64,000 bases of DNA from Azorhizobium doebereinerae UFLA1-100 (GTDB taxonomy: Bacteria > Pseudomonadota > Alphaproteobacteria > Rhizobiales > Xanthobacteraceae), in contig NZ_AXBA01000020.1 of assembly GCF_000473085.1 (NCBI RefSeq), positions 39,949 through 103,948 on the forward strand, in the 5' to 3' direction. This document shows positions 51,721 through 61,194 of the stretch, in pieces. Positions within the stretch are counted from its first letter, which is position 1, and each line of letters begins with the position of its first letter. The notes under the pieces were generated by a model that was given only the letters and a program-made list of their open reading frames with translations, was not told where the DNA came from and searched no databases. Position numbers and translations under genes: made by a program.

Positions 51721-53307
51721 CTAATAGGTAATCCGCCCCAGCAGGGCGTAGCCGGGAAGGACGTTGCCCACCCCCACATTCTCCACCGGCAGGGCATACT
51801 CGTCCCGCCCCGCCAGCCGCTGGTGCGGATCGGGCAGGCGGAGCAGCAGGTCATAGGTGCCGCGGCCGGGAAACCGCGCCCGGCCGGTCGCGCGCAGCGC
51901 CGCCGCGCCGTTGGGCGGCAGCCGGGTGAGGTTCCCGTCCAGCTTGCCGATCTGGAACGGGGCGCCGCCCGTCGCCTTGCGCGCGTAGAGCAGGATCGGC
52001 CGGTTGCGGGCGAAGCGGCTCATGCCGTGGTTGCGCAGGCTCACGCGGACGGTCAGGCCGAGGCCGGGCGCCATGCCGGCCGGGGTGAAGGACGCCCGGT
52101 CCAGGGCGAGATGCGGGCCGATGGAGCGGAGGACGCGCGCATAGCAGGGCGGCTTGCTGTCGTACCAGCCCTGCGCTACGGCGGGGGTGGTCTGGAGGTT
52201 CTGGCTGGTGAGCGAATAGCGCTGGGCGTAGGGGATGAACGGCCGGCAGTCCTGGCGCTGGGGATAGTGCCGGGCGAACTCGCCGGTGGTGGTCAGCGCG
52301 GCGCCGGCGGCCAGGGCGGCGGCCCTGAGCTCGCCCGAGGAATAGCCCTCCCGCGCCGTGAAGGTGCCGAGGTCGTCGGCGCTGGAGGCGAAGGCATCGT
52401 TATGGATGCCTAGGCCGAGCGCCTTGTAGTCCGGCCGCGCGCGGCCCTTGTACTTGGCATAGTCCAGCAGGACATAAGGATAGCGCACCTCCAGGTTGAG
52501 CCGGGACTGGAACGTGCTGCGGAACTGGTCGAGGAAGACGTTGTGGGCGTCCGGCGTGGCGTTCTGGCTGCAGGACGAATTGTGCCATTCGCCCCAGTAG
52601 CCGATGAAGCCGGCCTCCAGCGCGAAGACCACGTCCGCATTCTCCAGCACCACGGCGGAGACCGCCTGCATGTCGGTGAGGATGTCGGAGATGGGGCGGT
52701 CGGGCGGCACGTTGGGCATGCCGCAGGTGCTGTCGCCTGCATTGTAGAGGCTGGTCGTCGGGCCGAAATTATAGATGAAGCGCAGGATGACCTTCAGGCC
52801 CGCGGCCCGCACCAGGGCCAGCTTCTCCTGCAACTGCTCCGGGATGCTCCAGCTGGTGCCGCCGGAGGTGGTGCCGCTGGCGCCCAGCGTGCCGTAGTTC
52901 GGGCAGTTGTTGGCCGGCGAGGGGCTGCTGCTCAGGCAGATATAGGCATGCACGACGCCGAACGGCGGCAGCAGGGGCGCGCCGGGGTCTTGGAAGACCG
53001 GCTCGTTGGTGGTGCCGTCGCGCAGCGCCTGGAGGCGCGCCTGGGTCATGCTGAGCAGGTCCACATGGATCCACGGGCCGCCCTCGGGGGTGGGATAATA
53101 GGTGGCGGCATCGAAGCGGTAGCGGCATTGCCGCGTCCCGGCGGGGCCGTTGCCGTTGCCGGGGCAGGTGATGGCCTGCGCCCCGGCCGGGGCGGAGAGC
53201 AGCAGCGCGCCCGCGCCGAGGGCGAGGCCGGAAAGGGCAAAACTGAGCAGGGCGAAACCGGACAGGGCGAGGCCGCGCAGGGCGGCCGGAATGCGCAGGC
53301 GGGTCAT
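51721..53307 (-). CDS. DUF4874/DUF4832 domain secreted protein
   Basis: This 528-residue exported protein has a signal peptide rich in Leu/Ala/Gly (cleavage near APAGAQA). A TIM-barrel-like DUF4874 region (about 60-240) contains LRFIYNFGPT and FIGYWGEWHNSSC. A DUF4832 region follows (KALGLGIHNDAFASSADDLGTF, quoted as LGIHNDAFASSADDLGTF). The layout is like glycoside hydrolases, and such proteins are thought to act on polysaccharides, but activity is unproven. ATG 53307 has a GGGGA ribosome site. It is a lone gene beside the integrated element. Confidence 0.83.
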   Translation of the reverse strand: MTRLRIPAALRGLALSGFALLSFALSGLALGAGALLLSAPAGAQAITCPGNGNGPAGTRQCRYRFDAATYYPTPEGGPWIHVDLLSMTQARLQALRDGTTNEPVFQDPGAPLLPPFGVVHAYICLSSSPSPANNCPNYGTLGASGTTSGGTSWSIPEQLQEKLALVRAAGLKVILRFIYNFGPTTSLYNAGDSTCGMPNVPPDRPISDILTDMQAVSAVVLENADVVFALEAGFIGYWGEWHNSSCSQNATPDAHNVFLDQFRSTFQSRLNLEVRYPYVLLDYAKYKGRARPDYKALGLGIHNDAFASSADDLGTFTAREGYSSGELRAAALAAGAALTTTGEFARHYPQRQDCRPFIPYAQRYSLTSQNLQTTPAVAQGWYDSKPPCYARVLRSIGPHLALDRASFTPAGMAPGLGLTVRVSLRNHGMSRFARNRPILLYARKATGGAPFQIGKLDGNLTRLPPNGAAALRATGRARFPGRGTYDLLLRLPDPHQRLAGRDEYALPVENVGVGNVLPGYALLGRITY

Positions 53308-53594
53308 GGCAATCCCCATCGTCATCAATGGGGCCCATCTTATACCAGAGCCGGGCGCGCCCGGCGCGCCCGGTTTCAGCGCGGCTCGCCGGGGCGCGGC
53401 GCCGGCTGACGTCGACGGCGGGTATGGACGGCGCGGGGATGGCGCGGACGGCGCTGGGATGGGCAACGGGCTCGGGCAAAGAGGCTGGGTCCGGGGGACG
53501 GCTTCGTCCCGCGCGCACACCCGTGGGACACGCCGGTGTCCGCCCGGCCGGTCGCGCCGGCGGCCGCGCCGCTCCGTCCCTGCTGATCGCGCGC

Positions 53595-54209
53595 TTACCA
53601 GCTCCAGCCGGCGTAGCGGCCGGGCTTGTGGTTGAGGGCGATGATGAGGTTGACGATGGCGATGCCCAGCACCGAGAAGGCCAGCCGGTCGGGCGGGATG
53701 ACGAACCAGGCCGCGGCCATGATGGCGAGGTCCACCGCCATCTGGAAATAGCCGGCGCGCAGGCCGAACCGCTCCTGCAGGAACAGCGCCAGGATGTTGA
53801 TGCCGCCGAGGCTGGTGCGGTGGCGGAACAGCATCAGCAGGCCGGTGCCCACCAGTCCGCCGCCGATCACCGTGGCATAGAGCGGGGCGATGCGCGCCAC
53901 CTCGATCCACTCCTGCGTCAGCCGCGAGAAGGCCGAGACCAGCCCCACGGCGAGGATGGTGCGCAGGGTGAACGGCCAGCCCATGCGCTTCACCGCCAGC
54001 ACGTAGAACGGCAGGTTGACGATGAAGAAGATCGGCGCGAAGCTGACGCCGCTGGCGTAGCTGATGAGCAGCGAGAGGCCGGCGAGGCTGCCCACCAGCA
54101 GCGTCACCTTGGCGTAGAGCAGCATGCCCAGCGACACGAACAGCGTGCCGAGGACAAGCGCCAGCGCGTCCTCATAGAGGCGGTGGCGGTCCTGCGCGGT
54201 CTTGTCCAT
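53595..54209 (-). CDS. YitT-family membrane protein
   Basis: This 204-residue protein of the YitT/DUF161 family has five or six transmembrane helices (for example ALALVLGTLFVSLGMLLYAKV and GGGLVGTGLLMLF). The SLGGINILALFLQERFG block is typical of the family. The longer family members have an additional C-terminal domain that is absent here. Molecular function is unknown, possibly transport. The ATG at 54209 was preferred over the ATG four codons upstream. No operon partner is seen. Confidence 0.87.
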   Translation of the reverse strand: MDKTAQDRHRLYEDALALVLGTLFVSLGMLLYAKVTLLVGSLAGLSLLISYASGVSFAPIFFIVNLPFYVLAVKRMGWPFTLRTILAVGLVSAFSRLTQEWIEVARIAPLYATVIGGGLVGTGLLMLFRHRTSLGGINILALFLQERFGLRAGYFQMAVDLAIMAAAWFVIPPDRLAFSVLGIAIVNLIIALNHKPGRYAGWSW

Positions 54210-54343
54210 GGCTCTGCCCATCCGGGGGTGATCGGGCGGCGCGGGCCGCCCTGGCGTGGCCGGCTCCGGCGCTGGCGCCGAACGGTCCCCTGCTGTCTAG
54301 CAAAACCCCGGCCCCGGATCAGCCCCGCTCTGCGCGCCGCGCT

Positions 54344-54367
54344 CCCTCCCCCGCAGGCGGGAGAGGG
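54344..54367. repeat. Interspersed inverted repeat, copy 2
   Basis: CCCTCCCCCGC-AG-GCGGGAGAGGG is in the opposite orientation to copy 1. It lies in the gap between the YitT and M20 genes. Confidence 0.85.
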
Positions 54368-54410
54368 GTTTTCCGGTGCGCGGGACGGCGGGGGCGCGTC
54401 CGGCGGGCGC

Positions 54411-55589
54411 TCAGGCCAGGGCGCAGAGCGTGGCGGCCAGGGCCTGGGTGCGGGGGACGAGGCTGTCGAGGCGGCAGAATTCCTCGTCCGTGTGCGCCTT
54501 GCCGCCGATCGGGCCGAGGCCGCACAGCGTCGGCACGCCGAGCGAGGCGGTGAAGCCGGAATCGGCGCAGCCGCCGGTGAACTCGCCGCCCACCGAAAAG
54601 CCCACCTTCGCCGCCGCCGCCTGATAGAGCGGGAACAGCGCGGCGGAATGCTCCGCCTCCAGCGGCAGGAACACCGACTTGGGCGTCAGCGTCGCCGCCG
54701 TGCCCGGCACCTCCTCGGCGCGGACGATGGCGGCGATCTCCGCCTCCAGCCGCGCATGCTGCTCCAGCGTGACGAAGCGCAGGTCGAGCTCCGCCTCCGC
54801 CCAGGGCGCCACCGTATTGTGGGTGTTGCCGCCCTTGATGACGCCCACATTGGTGGTGATGCCGGCGTCATAATCGGTGAGGGCGTGCAGCTTGACGATC
54901 TTGCGGGCCAGCGCCTCGATGGCGCTTGCCCCGTCCTTGTGGTTCACGCCCGAATGGGCGGCCTTGCCGGTGACGTGGATGGCGAAGGAGGCGCCGCCCT
55001 TGCGGCCGGTCACCACATTGCCGCTCACCCGGCCAGGCTCGGAATTGAACACCGCGCGGGCGCCCGCCGCGGCCTTTTCGATCTCCGGCCGGCCGGTGCC
55101 GGAGCCGATCTCCTCGTCGCCGGTGAACAGCGCCACCACCGGGAAGGCGAGGCCTCCCGCCGCCTTTATGGCGCGCAGGGTGAAGATGTTGGTGACGAGG
55201 CCGGCCTTCATGTCGCAGACGCCGGGGCCATAGGCCATGTCGCCCTGCCGGGAATAGCCGCGCTTCGCCACGGTGCCGGTGGCGAACACCGTGTCGCGGT
55301 GGCCGAGCAGCAAAGCATGGGGCCCGCCGCTGCGGCCGGGCACCTCGGCGCGGAACACGTCGCCGAAGCCCGCCTTGGGGATGCGCGTCACGGCGATGCC
55401 GTCGGCGGCGAGCAAATCGGCGATGACCTCGCCCACCTTGTCGGTGCCGGCCTTGTCGAAGCTGCTCGATTCCATGTTCACGAGGCGTTTGAGCAGCGCC
55501 TCCATCTCGTCGAAGCGGGGGGCGAGCCAGGCGACGACCTGGTCGGCCAAGGCGGCATAGATGCCGGCGGAGGGGAGAAGCGAGGTCAT
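54411..55589 (-). CDS. M20-family carboxypeptidase (CPG2-like)
   Basis: This 392-residue zinc hydrolase of the glutamate carboxypeptidase type has metal-site blocks LLLGHRDTVFATGT, YGPGVCDMKAG and FTGDEEIGSGTG. A lid domain includes VTGKAAHSGVNHKDG, and the C-terminal His lies in GGKAHTDEEF. It would cleave C-terminal Glu-type residues or other acyl-amino acids. It has no signal peptide, suggesting cytoplasmic action on imported peptides. It overlaps the next M20 gene upstream by four bases and belongs to the second peptide-transport cluster. Confidence 0.9.
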   Translation of the reverse strand: MTSLLPSAGIYAALADQVVAWLAPRFDEMEALLKRLVNMESSSFDKAGTDKVGEVIADLLAADGIAVTRIPKAGFGDVFRAEVPGRSGGPHALLLGHRDTVFATGTVAKRGYSRQGDMAYGPGVCDMKAGLVTNIFTLRAIKAAGGLAFPVVALFTGDEEIGSGTGRPEIEKAAAGARAVFNSEPGRVSGNVVTGRKGGASFAIHVTGKAAHSGVNHKDGASAIEALARKIVKLHALTDYDAGITTNVGVIKGGNTHNTVAPWAEAELDLRFVTLEQHARLEAEIAAIVRAEEVPGTAATLTPKSVFLPLEAEHSAALFPLYQAAAAKVGFSVGGEFTGGCADSGFTASLGVPTLCGLGPIGGKAHTDEEFCRLDSLVPRTQALAATLCALA

Positions 55590-56995
55590 GCGGCGCGGGC
55601 CTTCACGATTCGGGAGCCATCTTCGCCGAGGTCGTAGAACAAGCCGGCCATCAACTGAAGGGCCTCGCGCGCCACGGGGGCGAGCAGATGCTCATTGGGC
55701 GCGTGCTGCGAGCAGGACGGATAGGAGTGCGGCACCCAGATGGTGGGCATGCCGAGGATGAGCGCGAACACGTCGTTGGGCAGCGAACCGCCGAGATTCG
55801 GCAGCAGCGCCGGGGTCTTGCCGGTGGTGGCCTTGATCGAGGCGAGCGCCCATTCCACCCACGGGTCGGTGGGATCGACGCGGGTGGCGGCGAAGGTGGC
55901 CATGCGCGAGGGCTTCACGCTGACCTGCGGGAAGCCGTGCGCATCCAGCGCCGCGCGCACCAGCGGAATGATGGTCTCCGGATCGGTGCCGACCACGAAG
56001 CGCAATTGCAGGGTGGCCTTGGCCTTGGGCGGCACGGCATTGGCCGGGGCCTCCGGCGCGCCGGTCTTGAACGCCAGCACTTCCAGCGTGTTCCAGCCGA
56101 AGATCTTCTCCGCCGGGGTGAGGCCCGGCTCGCCCCAGGCGGGGTCGATGGCGGGATCGCCGGGGTTCTGCTCCACCGTGATGTCGGCGAGCGCGGCGCG
56201 CACCGCGGCGGGGATCTCCGTCGGCTTCAGGCCCTCCACCAGGATGCGGCCCTTGGCGTCCACCAGCGTGGTGATGGCGTGGGCCAGCAGCGTGCCGGCA
56301 TTGGCCAGCACGCCGCCCCAATTGCCGGAATGGTGGCCGCCCTCGCGCAGGTCCACCTCCAGCTCGAAGTTGAACGCGCCGCGCGAGCCGAGGAAGACGG
56401 TGGGCCGGGCGGCGGAGAGGCGCGGCCCGTCCGAGCCGATCAGCACGTCGGCGGCGAGCGCCGCGCGCTCCTGCTCGGCGATGGCGCGCAGGCCCGGCGA
56501 GCCGGCCTCCTCGCCCATCTCCAGCAGCAGCTTGCAGTTGAAGCCGAGCTTGCCGCCGCGCGCGGCGATCACCTGCTCAAGGGCGGCGAGGTTGATGGTG
56601 TGCTGGCCCTTGTTGTCGGCGGTGCCACGGCCGTACCAGCGCTCGCCCTCCTCCACCAGCGTCCAGGGGGCAAGGCCGGCGCGCCAGCCCTCGGCCTGGC
56701 CGAACACCACGTCGCCATGGCCGTAGGTGAGCACGGTGGGCAGGCCGTCCGCCTCGTGCCGCTCGGCGATGAGGAAGGGGCCGTAGCCCGGCACCGGGTT
56801 CTCCACGATGCGCCAGGTGAAGCCGAGCCGCTCCACATTGGGGATGATCTCGCCGGTGAGATAGGCACGCAGCGCGTCGAGGCTGGTGCCGGTCTGGCTC
56901 TCGGTGGGCAGCGCGACGCGGCGGGCGAGATCGGCGCGGAAGGCGCCACGGTCGAAATAGTCGCTCGCGCGGGCGACGGCGTCTTGGCGGCTCAT
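55586..56995 (-). CDS. M20-family dipeptidase/peptidase
   Basis: This 469-residue M20 peptidase has ligands in LTYGHGDVVFG, GTADNKGQH and LLLEMGEEAGSPG. The family-typical GGSLPNDVF and a final HAPNEH also fit. It is longer than the CPG2-type neighbour and closer to the dipeptidase/ArgE-like subgroup. Overlap of four bases with the downstream M20 gene suggests translational coupling. A repeat-bearing gap of 160 bases separates it from the ABC operon. Confidence 0.9.
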   Translation of the reverse strand: MSRQDAVARASDYFDRGAFRADLARRVALPTESQTGTSLDALRAYLTGEIIPNVERLGFTWRIVENPVPGYGPFLIAERHEADGLPTVLTYGHGDVVFGQAEGWRAGLAPWTLVEEGERWYGRGTADNKGQHTINLAALEQVIAARGGKLGFNCKLLLEMGEEAGSPGLRAIAEQERAALAADVLIGSDGPRLSAARPTVFLGSRGAFNFELEVDLREGGHHSGNWGGVLANAGTLLAHAITTLVDAKGRILVEGLKPTEIPAAVRAALADITVEQNPGDPAIDPAWGEPGLTPAEKIFGWNTLEVLAFKTGAPEAPANAVPPKAKATLQLRFVVGTDPETIIPLVRAALDAHGFPQVSVKPSRMATFAATRVDPTDPWVEWALASIKATTGKTPALLPNLGGSLPNDVFALILGMPTIWVPHSYPSCSQHAPNEHLLAPVAREALQLMAGLFYDLGEDGSRIVKARAA

Positions 56996-57075
56996 GATGT
57001 CAGCTTCGTTCTGTGAGGGAATGGAAAGTGGAGGCGGCGCGCGCGGCGGGGGCGGTTCTCCCGGCGCGCGGCAAA

Positions 57076-57099
57076 CCCTCTCCCGCTTGCGGGGGAGGG
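57076..57099. repeat. Interspersed inverted repeat, copy 3
   Basis: This copy is identical in the 24-base core to the unit at 13276. It lies between the M20 genes and the ATPase gene stop and is followed by GGTGGGGG, as in several copies. Confidence 0.9.
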
Positions 57100-57154
57100 C
57101 AGGGTGGGGGCCGAAGCGCAGCTTCGGAAAAGGGCGTGCGCGCGCGGGCGGGCA

Positions 57155-58132
57155 TCAGGCGGCGCTCTGCGCGGCGAGGCCGGGGGCGTGGTGGCAGGCG
57201 GCCCAGCCGTCGGCGAGATGGACCAGGGGCGGGGCCGTGGTGCGGCAGATGTCGGTGGCGGCCGGGCAGCGCGGATGGAAGGCGCAGCCGGCGACCGGGG
57301 TGAGCGGATTGGGGAAGACGGCGCCCAGATGCGTGTCCGGCACGCCGAGGTCCGGGTCCGGGGTGAGCACCGACTCAAGCAAAGCGCGGGTATAGGGATG
57401 CTGCGGGCCGGCGAACAGGCCGGCGCGGGTGCGCTCCTCCACGAAGCGGCCGAGATACATCACCGCCACCCGGTCGGCCAGGTGCTCCACCACCGCCAGA
57501 TTGTGGCTGATGAAGAAATAGGTGAGGCCGAACTCGCGCTTCAGTTCCAGCAGCAGGTTGAGGATCTGCGCCTGCACCGAGACGTCGAGCGCCGAGGTGG
57601 GCTCGTCGCAGATCACCACCTCCGGGCGCATCACCAAGGCGCGGGCGATGGCCACGCGCTGGCGCTGGCCGCCGGAGAGCTGGCTGGGCGAGGCGTCCAG
57701 CAGGCGGCGGGGCAGGCCCACCACGTCCAGCATCTCCGCCACCTTCTTCTGCCGCTCGGCCGAGGTGCCGATGCCGTGCACCACCAGCGGCAAGGCGATG
57801 AGCTGGGCGATGGATTTCCTCGGATTGAGCGAGGAATAGGGGTCCTGGAAGATCGGCTGGATGCGCCGCGCCACCGCGATGCGGTCGGTGGCGGCGATGG
57901 GCGTGCCGTTGATCAATATCTCGCCGGAGGAGGGCGGCAGCAGGCCCAGCAGCATCTTGGCCAGGGTGGACTTGCCCGAGCCGCTCTCGCCCACCAGCGC
58001 ATAGACCTCGCCGCGCTGGACCTTCAGCGACACGCTGGCGACGGCGGTGAGCGTCGCCTTGCGGCGGAACATCCCCTGGGAGAGTGAGAAGGTGCGCGAG
58101 ACGCTGCGCAGTTCGAGGACGGTTTCGCTCAT
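57155..58132 (-). CDS. Peptide ABC transporter ATPase (DppF type), second system
   Basis: This 325-residue ATPase has Walker [10 protein letters not shown], signature [14 protein letters not shown], Walker [14 protein letters not shown] and H-loop FISHNLAVV. The peptide-subfamily C-terminal motif is [12 protein letters not shown] plus [10 protein letters not shown], the Cys-rich box that can bind an iron-sulfur cluster in DppF-like proteins. It overlaps the partner ATPase gene by four bases. Confidence 0.94.
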   Translation of the reverse strand: MSETVLELRSVSRTFSLSQGMFRRKATLTAVASVSLKVQRGEVYALVGESGSGKSTLAKMLLGLLPPSSGEILINGTPIAATDRIAVARRIQPIFQDPYSSLNPRKSIAQLIALPLVVHGIGTSAERQKKVAEMLDVVGLPRRLLDASPSQLSGGQRQRVAIARALVMRPEVVICDEPTSALDVSVQAQILNLLLELKREFGLTYFFISHNLAVVEHLADRVAVMYLGRFVEERTRAGLFAGPQHPYTRALLESVLTPDPDLGVPDTHLGAVFPNPLTPVAGCAFHPRCPAATDICRTTAPPLVHLADGWAACHHAPGLAAQSAA

Positions 58133-59109
58133 GCGCTGGCCTCCAGCTCCGGCAGGCGCACGCAGCGCACGTCATGGCCCGGCTCGGGGTGGGCGAGGGG
58201 GATGGCGCCGGCGCACTCCGGCGCGGCGAAGTCGCAGCGGTTGCGGAAGGCGCAGCCCTCCAGCTTGCCGATGAGGTTCGGCACCTGGCCGCGGATGGCG
58301 CCGAGCGGCATGCCCGGCACGGTGCGGCCGGGCACCGGGATGCAGTCCAGAAGGCCGCGCGTATAGGGATGGCGCGGATGCTTGAACACCGCGCGGGCGG
58401 CGCCGGTCTCCACCAGCCGGCCGGCATACATGACGCCCACCGTGTCGGCCACGCGGGCCACCACGCCGAGGTCGTGGGTGATAAGGATCACCGCCATGCC
58501 GAACTCCTTCTGGAGGTCGGCCAGCAGGTGCAGGATCTGCGCCTGGATGGTGACGTCAAGCGCGGTGGTGGGCTCGTCGGCGATGATCAGGTCCGGCCCG
58601 CACATCAGCGCCATGGCGATCATCACCCTCTGGCGCAGGCCGCCGGAGAGCTGGTGCGGATATTGCGACAGCCGGCGGTCGGCGGCGGTGATGCCGACCT
58701 TCTCCAGCAGGTGGACGGCGCGGTCGCGGGCCTCCCTTTGGCTGACCTTGCGGTGGCAGGTCAGCGCCTCCATCAATTGGTTGCCGATGGTGTAGGCAGG
58801 GTTGAGCGAGGTCATCGGCTCCTGGAAGATCATCGCCATGCGGTTGCCGCGCAGCTTGCGCATGCCGCCCGCCGAGATGGTCTGCAGGTCGATGCCGTCG
58901 AAGCTGATCCGCGCCGCCCGGCGCTGGGCGCGCTTGGGCAGGAGGTTCATCAGCGCCAGCGAGGTGAGCGACTTGCCCGAGCCGCTCTCGCCGACGATGG
59001 CCAGCGTCTCGCCGCGCTCCACCGCGAACGAGATGCCGCTCACCGCATGCAGCACGCCGGCCTCGGTGGGGATGTCGATGACGAGGTCCCGAACCTCAAG
59101 CAGGGCCAT
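58129..59109 (-). CDS. Peptide ABC transporter ATPase (DppD type), second system
   Basis: This 326-residue partner ATPase has Walker [10 protein letters not shown], signature LSGGLRQRVMIAMAL, Walker B LIIADEPTTALD, H-loop LITHDLGVV and C-terminal HPYTRGLLDCIP plus CAFRNRCDFAAP. The LRQR signature is a minor variant seen in DppD-like proteins. It starts three bases after the permease stop. Confidence 0.94.
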   Translation of the reverse strand: MALLEVRDLVIDIPTEAGVLHAVSGISFAVERGETLAIVGESGSGKSLTSLALMNLLPKRAQRRAARISFDGIDLQTISAGGMRKLRGNRMAMIFQEPMTSLNPAYTIGNQLMEALTCHRKVSQREARDRAVHLLEKVGITAADRRLSQYPHQLSGGLRQRVMIAMALMCGPDLIIADEPTTALDVTIQAQILHLLADLQKEFGMAVILITHDLGVVARVADTVGVMYAGRLVETGAARAVFKHPRHPYTRGLLDCIPVPGRTVPGMPLGAIRGQVPNLIGKLEGCAFRNRCDFAAPECAGAIPLAHPEPGHDVRCVRLPELEASA

Positions 59110-59112
59110 GGG

Positions 59113-60048
59113 TCAGTTCCTGTTCTCGGGCGCGGTCACGTCGCGCAGCCCGTCGCCCACGAGGTTGATGGCCAGCACCAGGAACACCAGCGCGGTGGCG
59201 GGGATGGCGATCACCCAGGGGCTGAAGAACATGTACTGCTTGCCCTCGGCGATCATCAGCCCCCAGGACGGCAGCGGCGGCTGCACGCCGAGGCCGAGGA
59301 AGGACAAGGCCGCTTCCAGGAGGATGGCGTGGGCCATCTCAAGCGTCGCCACCACGATCAGCGGGTTGAGGATGTTGGGCAGCACCTCGGTGAGGATCAG
59401 GCGCGGCGTCGAGCAGCCGATGGCTTTCGCGGCGGCGATATAGTCGCTGCCGGCGATCTGCTGCGTCGCCGAGCGGGTGACCACCGCGAAGCGGTCCCAC
59501 AGCAGCAGGCCGAGCACGATGATCACGCCCTGCAGCGAGGAGCCCACGAGGGCGGCGGAGGCCAGCGCCACCAGCACCACCGGCAAAGCGAGGCGGGTGG
59601 TGACGATGTAGCTGAGCACCGCATCCACCCGGCCGCCGAAATAGCCGGCGCAGACCCCGAGCGTGGTGCCGATGACGCCGGAGATCAGCACGGTGACGGC
59701 GCCGATCAAGAGCGAGATGCGCGCGCCGTAGAGCAGGCGGCTCAGATAGTCGCGGCCCAGCTTGTCGGTGCCCAGCAGATAGTCCCAATTGCCCTTGGCC
59801 TGCCAGATCGGCGGCACCATGCGGCGCGACAGCTCCTGCGCATAGGGATCGTGCGGCGCCACCAGCGGGGCGGCGAGCGCGAGGCCGACGATGAGGAGGA
59901 GGATGACGCCGCCGGCCACCAGCCCGCCGTGGCGCAGGCCCCGGCGCAGCAGGGCCAGCGCCGGGGAACGGCGCGGCGGCGGCAGGTCGAGGGCGGTCTC
60001 GGCGCTGGGGGCGGTGGTGGGGGCGGTGGTGGGAGCCATGTCGGTCAT
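59113..60048 (-). CDS. Peptide ABC transporter permease (DppC type), second system
   Basis: This 311-residue membrane permease has an acidic/Thr-Pro-rich N terminus, first helix around GGVILLLIVGLALAAPLVAP, and the EAA-like loop YIAAAKAIGCSTPRLIL. The start at 60048 gives a four-base overlap with the DppB gene; the upstream extension of the frame is unrelated. Confidence 0.93.
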   Translation of the reverse strand: MTDMAPTTAPTTAPSAETALDLPPPRRSPALALLRRGLRHGGLVAGGVILLLIVGLALAAPLVAPHDPYAQELSRRMVPPIWQAKGNWDYLLGTDKLGRDYLSRLLYGARISLLIGAVTVLISGVIGTTLGVCAGYFGGRVDAVLSYIVTTRLALPVVLVALASAALVGSSLQGVIIVLGLLLWDRFAVVTRSATQQIAGSDYIAAAKAIGCSTPRLILTEVLPNILNPLIVVATLEMAHAILLEAALSFLGLGVQPPLPSWGLMIAEGKQYMFFSPWVIAIPATALVFLVLAINLVGDGLRDVTAPENRN

Positions 60049-60962
60049 GCCACGCGCATCCGGGGATCGAGCAAAGCGTTGATGACGTCCGCCAGGAAGG
60101 TGAGGGTGATGTAGATGGCGGCGAGGATCAGCACCACCGCCTGCACCACCGGGAAGTCGTTGCGGGCGATGGCCTCCCAGGCCAGGTGGCCGACGCCGTG
60201 CATGGAGAAGACCGCCTCCACCACGATGGAGCCGCCGAGCATGAAGCCGAACTGCACGGCGGCCAGCGCCACCACCGGGATGATGGCGTTGCGCAGCGCG
60301 TGCTTGAGCACCACGGCGGCGGGCGAGAGGCCCTTGGCGCGGGCGGTGCGGATATAGTCCGCCGAGAGCACCTCCAGCATGCCGTTGCGCGACAGCCGCA
60401 TCACGGCGGGCACCGCGTACCAGCCGAGCGCCACCGAGGGCAGCACGTAATTCTGCCAGCCCGCCGTGCCTGAGACCGGCAGCCAGCGCAAATTGACGGC
60501 GAAGATGATGATCAGCCCCAGCCCCAGGCAGAAGGTGGGGATGGCCTGCCCGAGCACGCAGAAGGTCAGCGCCAGCCGGTCGATGATCGTGCCGCGGAAC
60601 ACCGCCGCCAGCACGCCCAGCGGCACGGCGATGATGAGCGAGATGGCCAGCGAGATGGCGCCCAGCGTCAGCGTCACCGGCATGCGGGTGGCGATGAGCG
60701 AGACCACGCTGTCGCGGAAATAGAAGGAATTGCCGAAGTCGAGGTGCAAAGCGCGCCACAGCCAGTCGAGATATTGCACGGTGAGCGGCCGGTCGAGGCC
60801 GTATTGGTGGCGCACCTCGGCCACCTGCGCGGGCGAGGCCTCGGCCCCGGCGATGGAGGTGGCGAGGTCGCCGGACAGGTGCAGCAGCACGAAGGCGATG
60901 ACCGAGACGGTGAGCGCCACGGAAAAGGCGACGACCAGTCGTCGGAGGGTGAAGGCGAGCAT
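60045..60962 (-). CDS. Peptide ABC transporter permease (DppB type), second system
   Basis: This 305-residue permease has the classical DppB N-terminal helix (MLAFTLRRLVVAFSVALTVS) and a periplasmic segment before TM2. The EAA-like loop reads RTARAKGLSPAAVVLKHAL. It lies 232 bases after the binding-protein gene and begins the membrane/ATPase part of the operon. Confidence 0.94.
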   Translation of the reverse strand: MLAFTLRRLVVAFSVALTVSVIAFVLLHLSGDLATSIAGAEASPAQVAEVRHQYGLDRPLTVQYLDWLWRALHLDFGNSFYFRDSVVSLIATRMPVTLTLGAISLAISLIIAVPLGVLAAVFRGTIIDRLALTFCVLGQAIPTFCLGLGLIIIFAVNLRWLPVSGTAGWQNYVLPSVALGWYAVPAVMRLSRNGMLEVLSADYIRTARAKGLSPAAVVLKHALRNAIIPVVALAAVQFGFMLGGSIVVEAVFSMHGVGHLAWEAIARNDFPVVQAVVLILAAIYITLTFLADVINALLDPRMRVA

Positions 60963-61114
60963 CTTCTGGCGTCCTGCATGACGAGCTGCATGGCGTGTGC
61001 GCGGGGCCGGAAGCCCGCCCGGCGCACCGGAGGCGGCGGCAGCGGCGGCGTCTCCACGCCGCTGCCGGAAGATGGAAGAGGGGCCGCCCTTGGCGCCCTC
61101 CGGGGCCGTCAGGG

Positions 61115-61135
61115 GCGGCGCGCCGCGCGCGCCGC
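61115..61135 (-). other. GC hairpin between binding-protein and permease genes
   Basis: A perfect 8-bp stem GCGGCGCG/CGCGCCGC with a five-base loop occupies the gap downstream of the binding-protein gene. There is no U-run. Such structures often stabilise the upstream mRNA and raise binding protein relative to permease. Confidence 0.45.
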
Positions 61136-61194
61136 TCCCGCTGTTGAGTCCAGGCTTATCGCCCGTTCACGTCCGCTTCTTCACTTCCAGTTTT

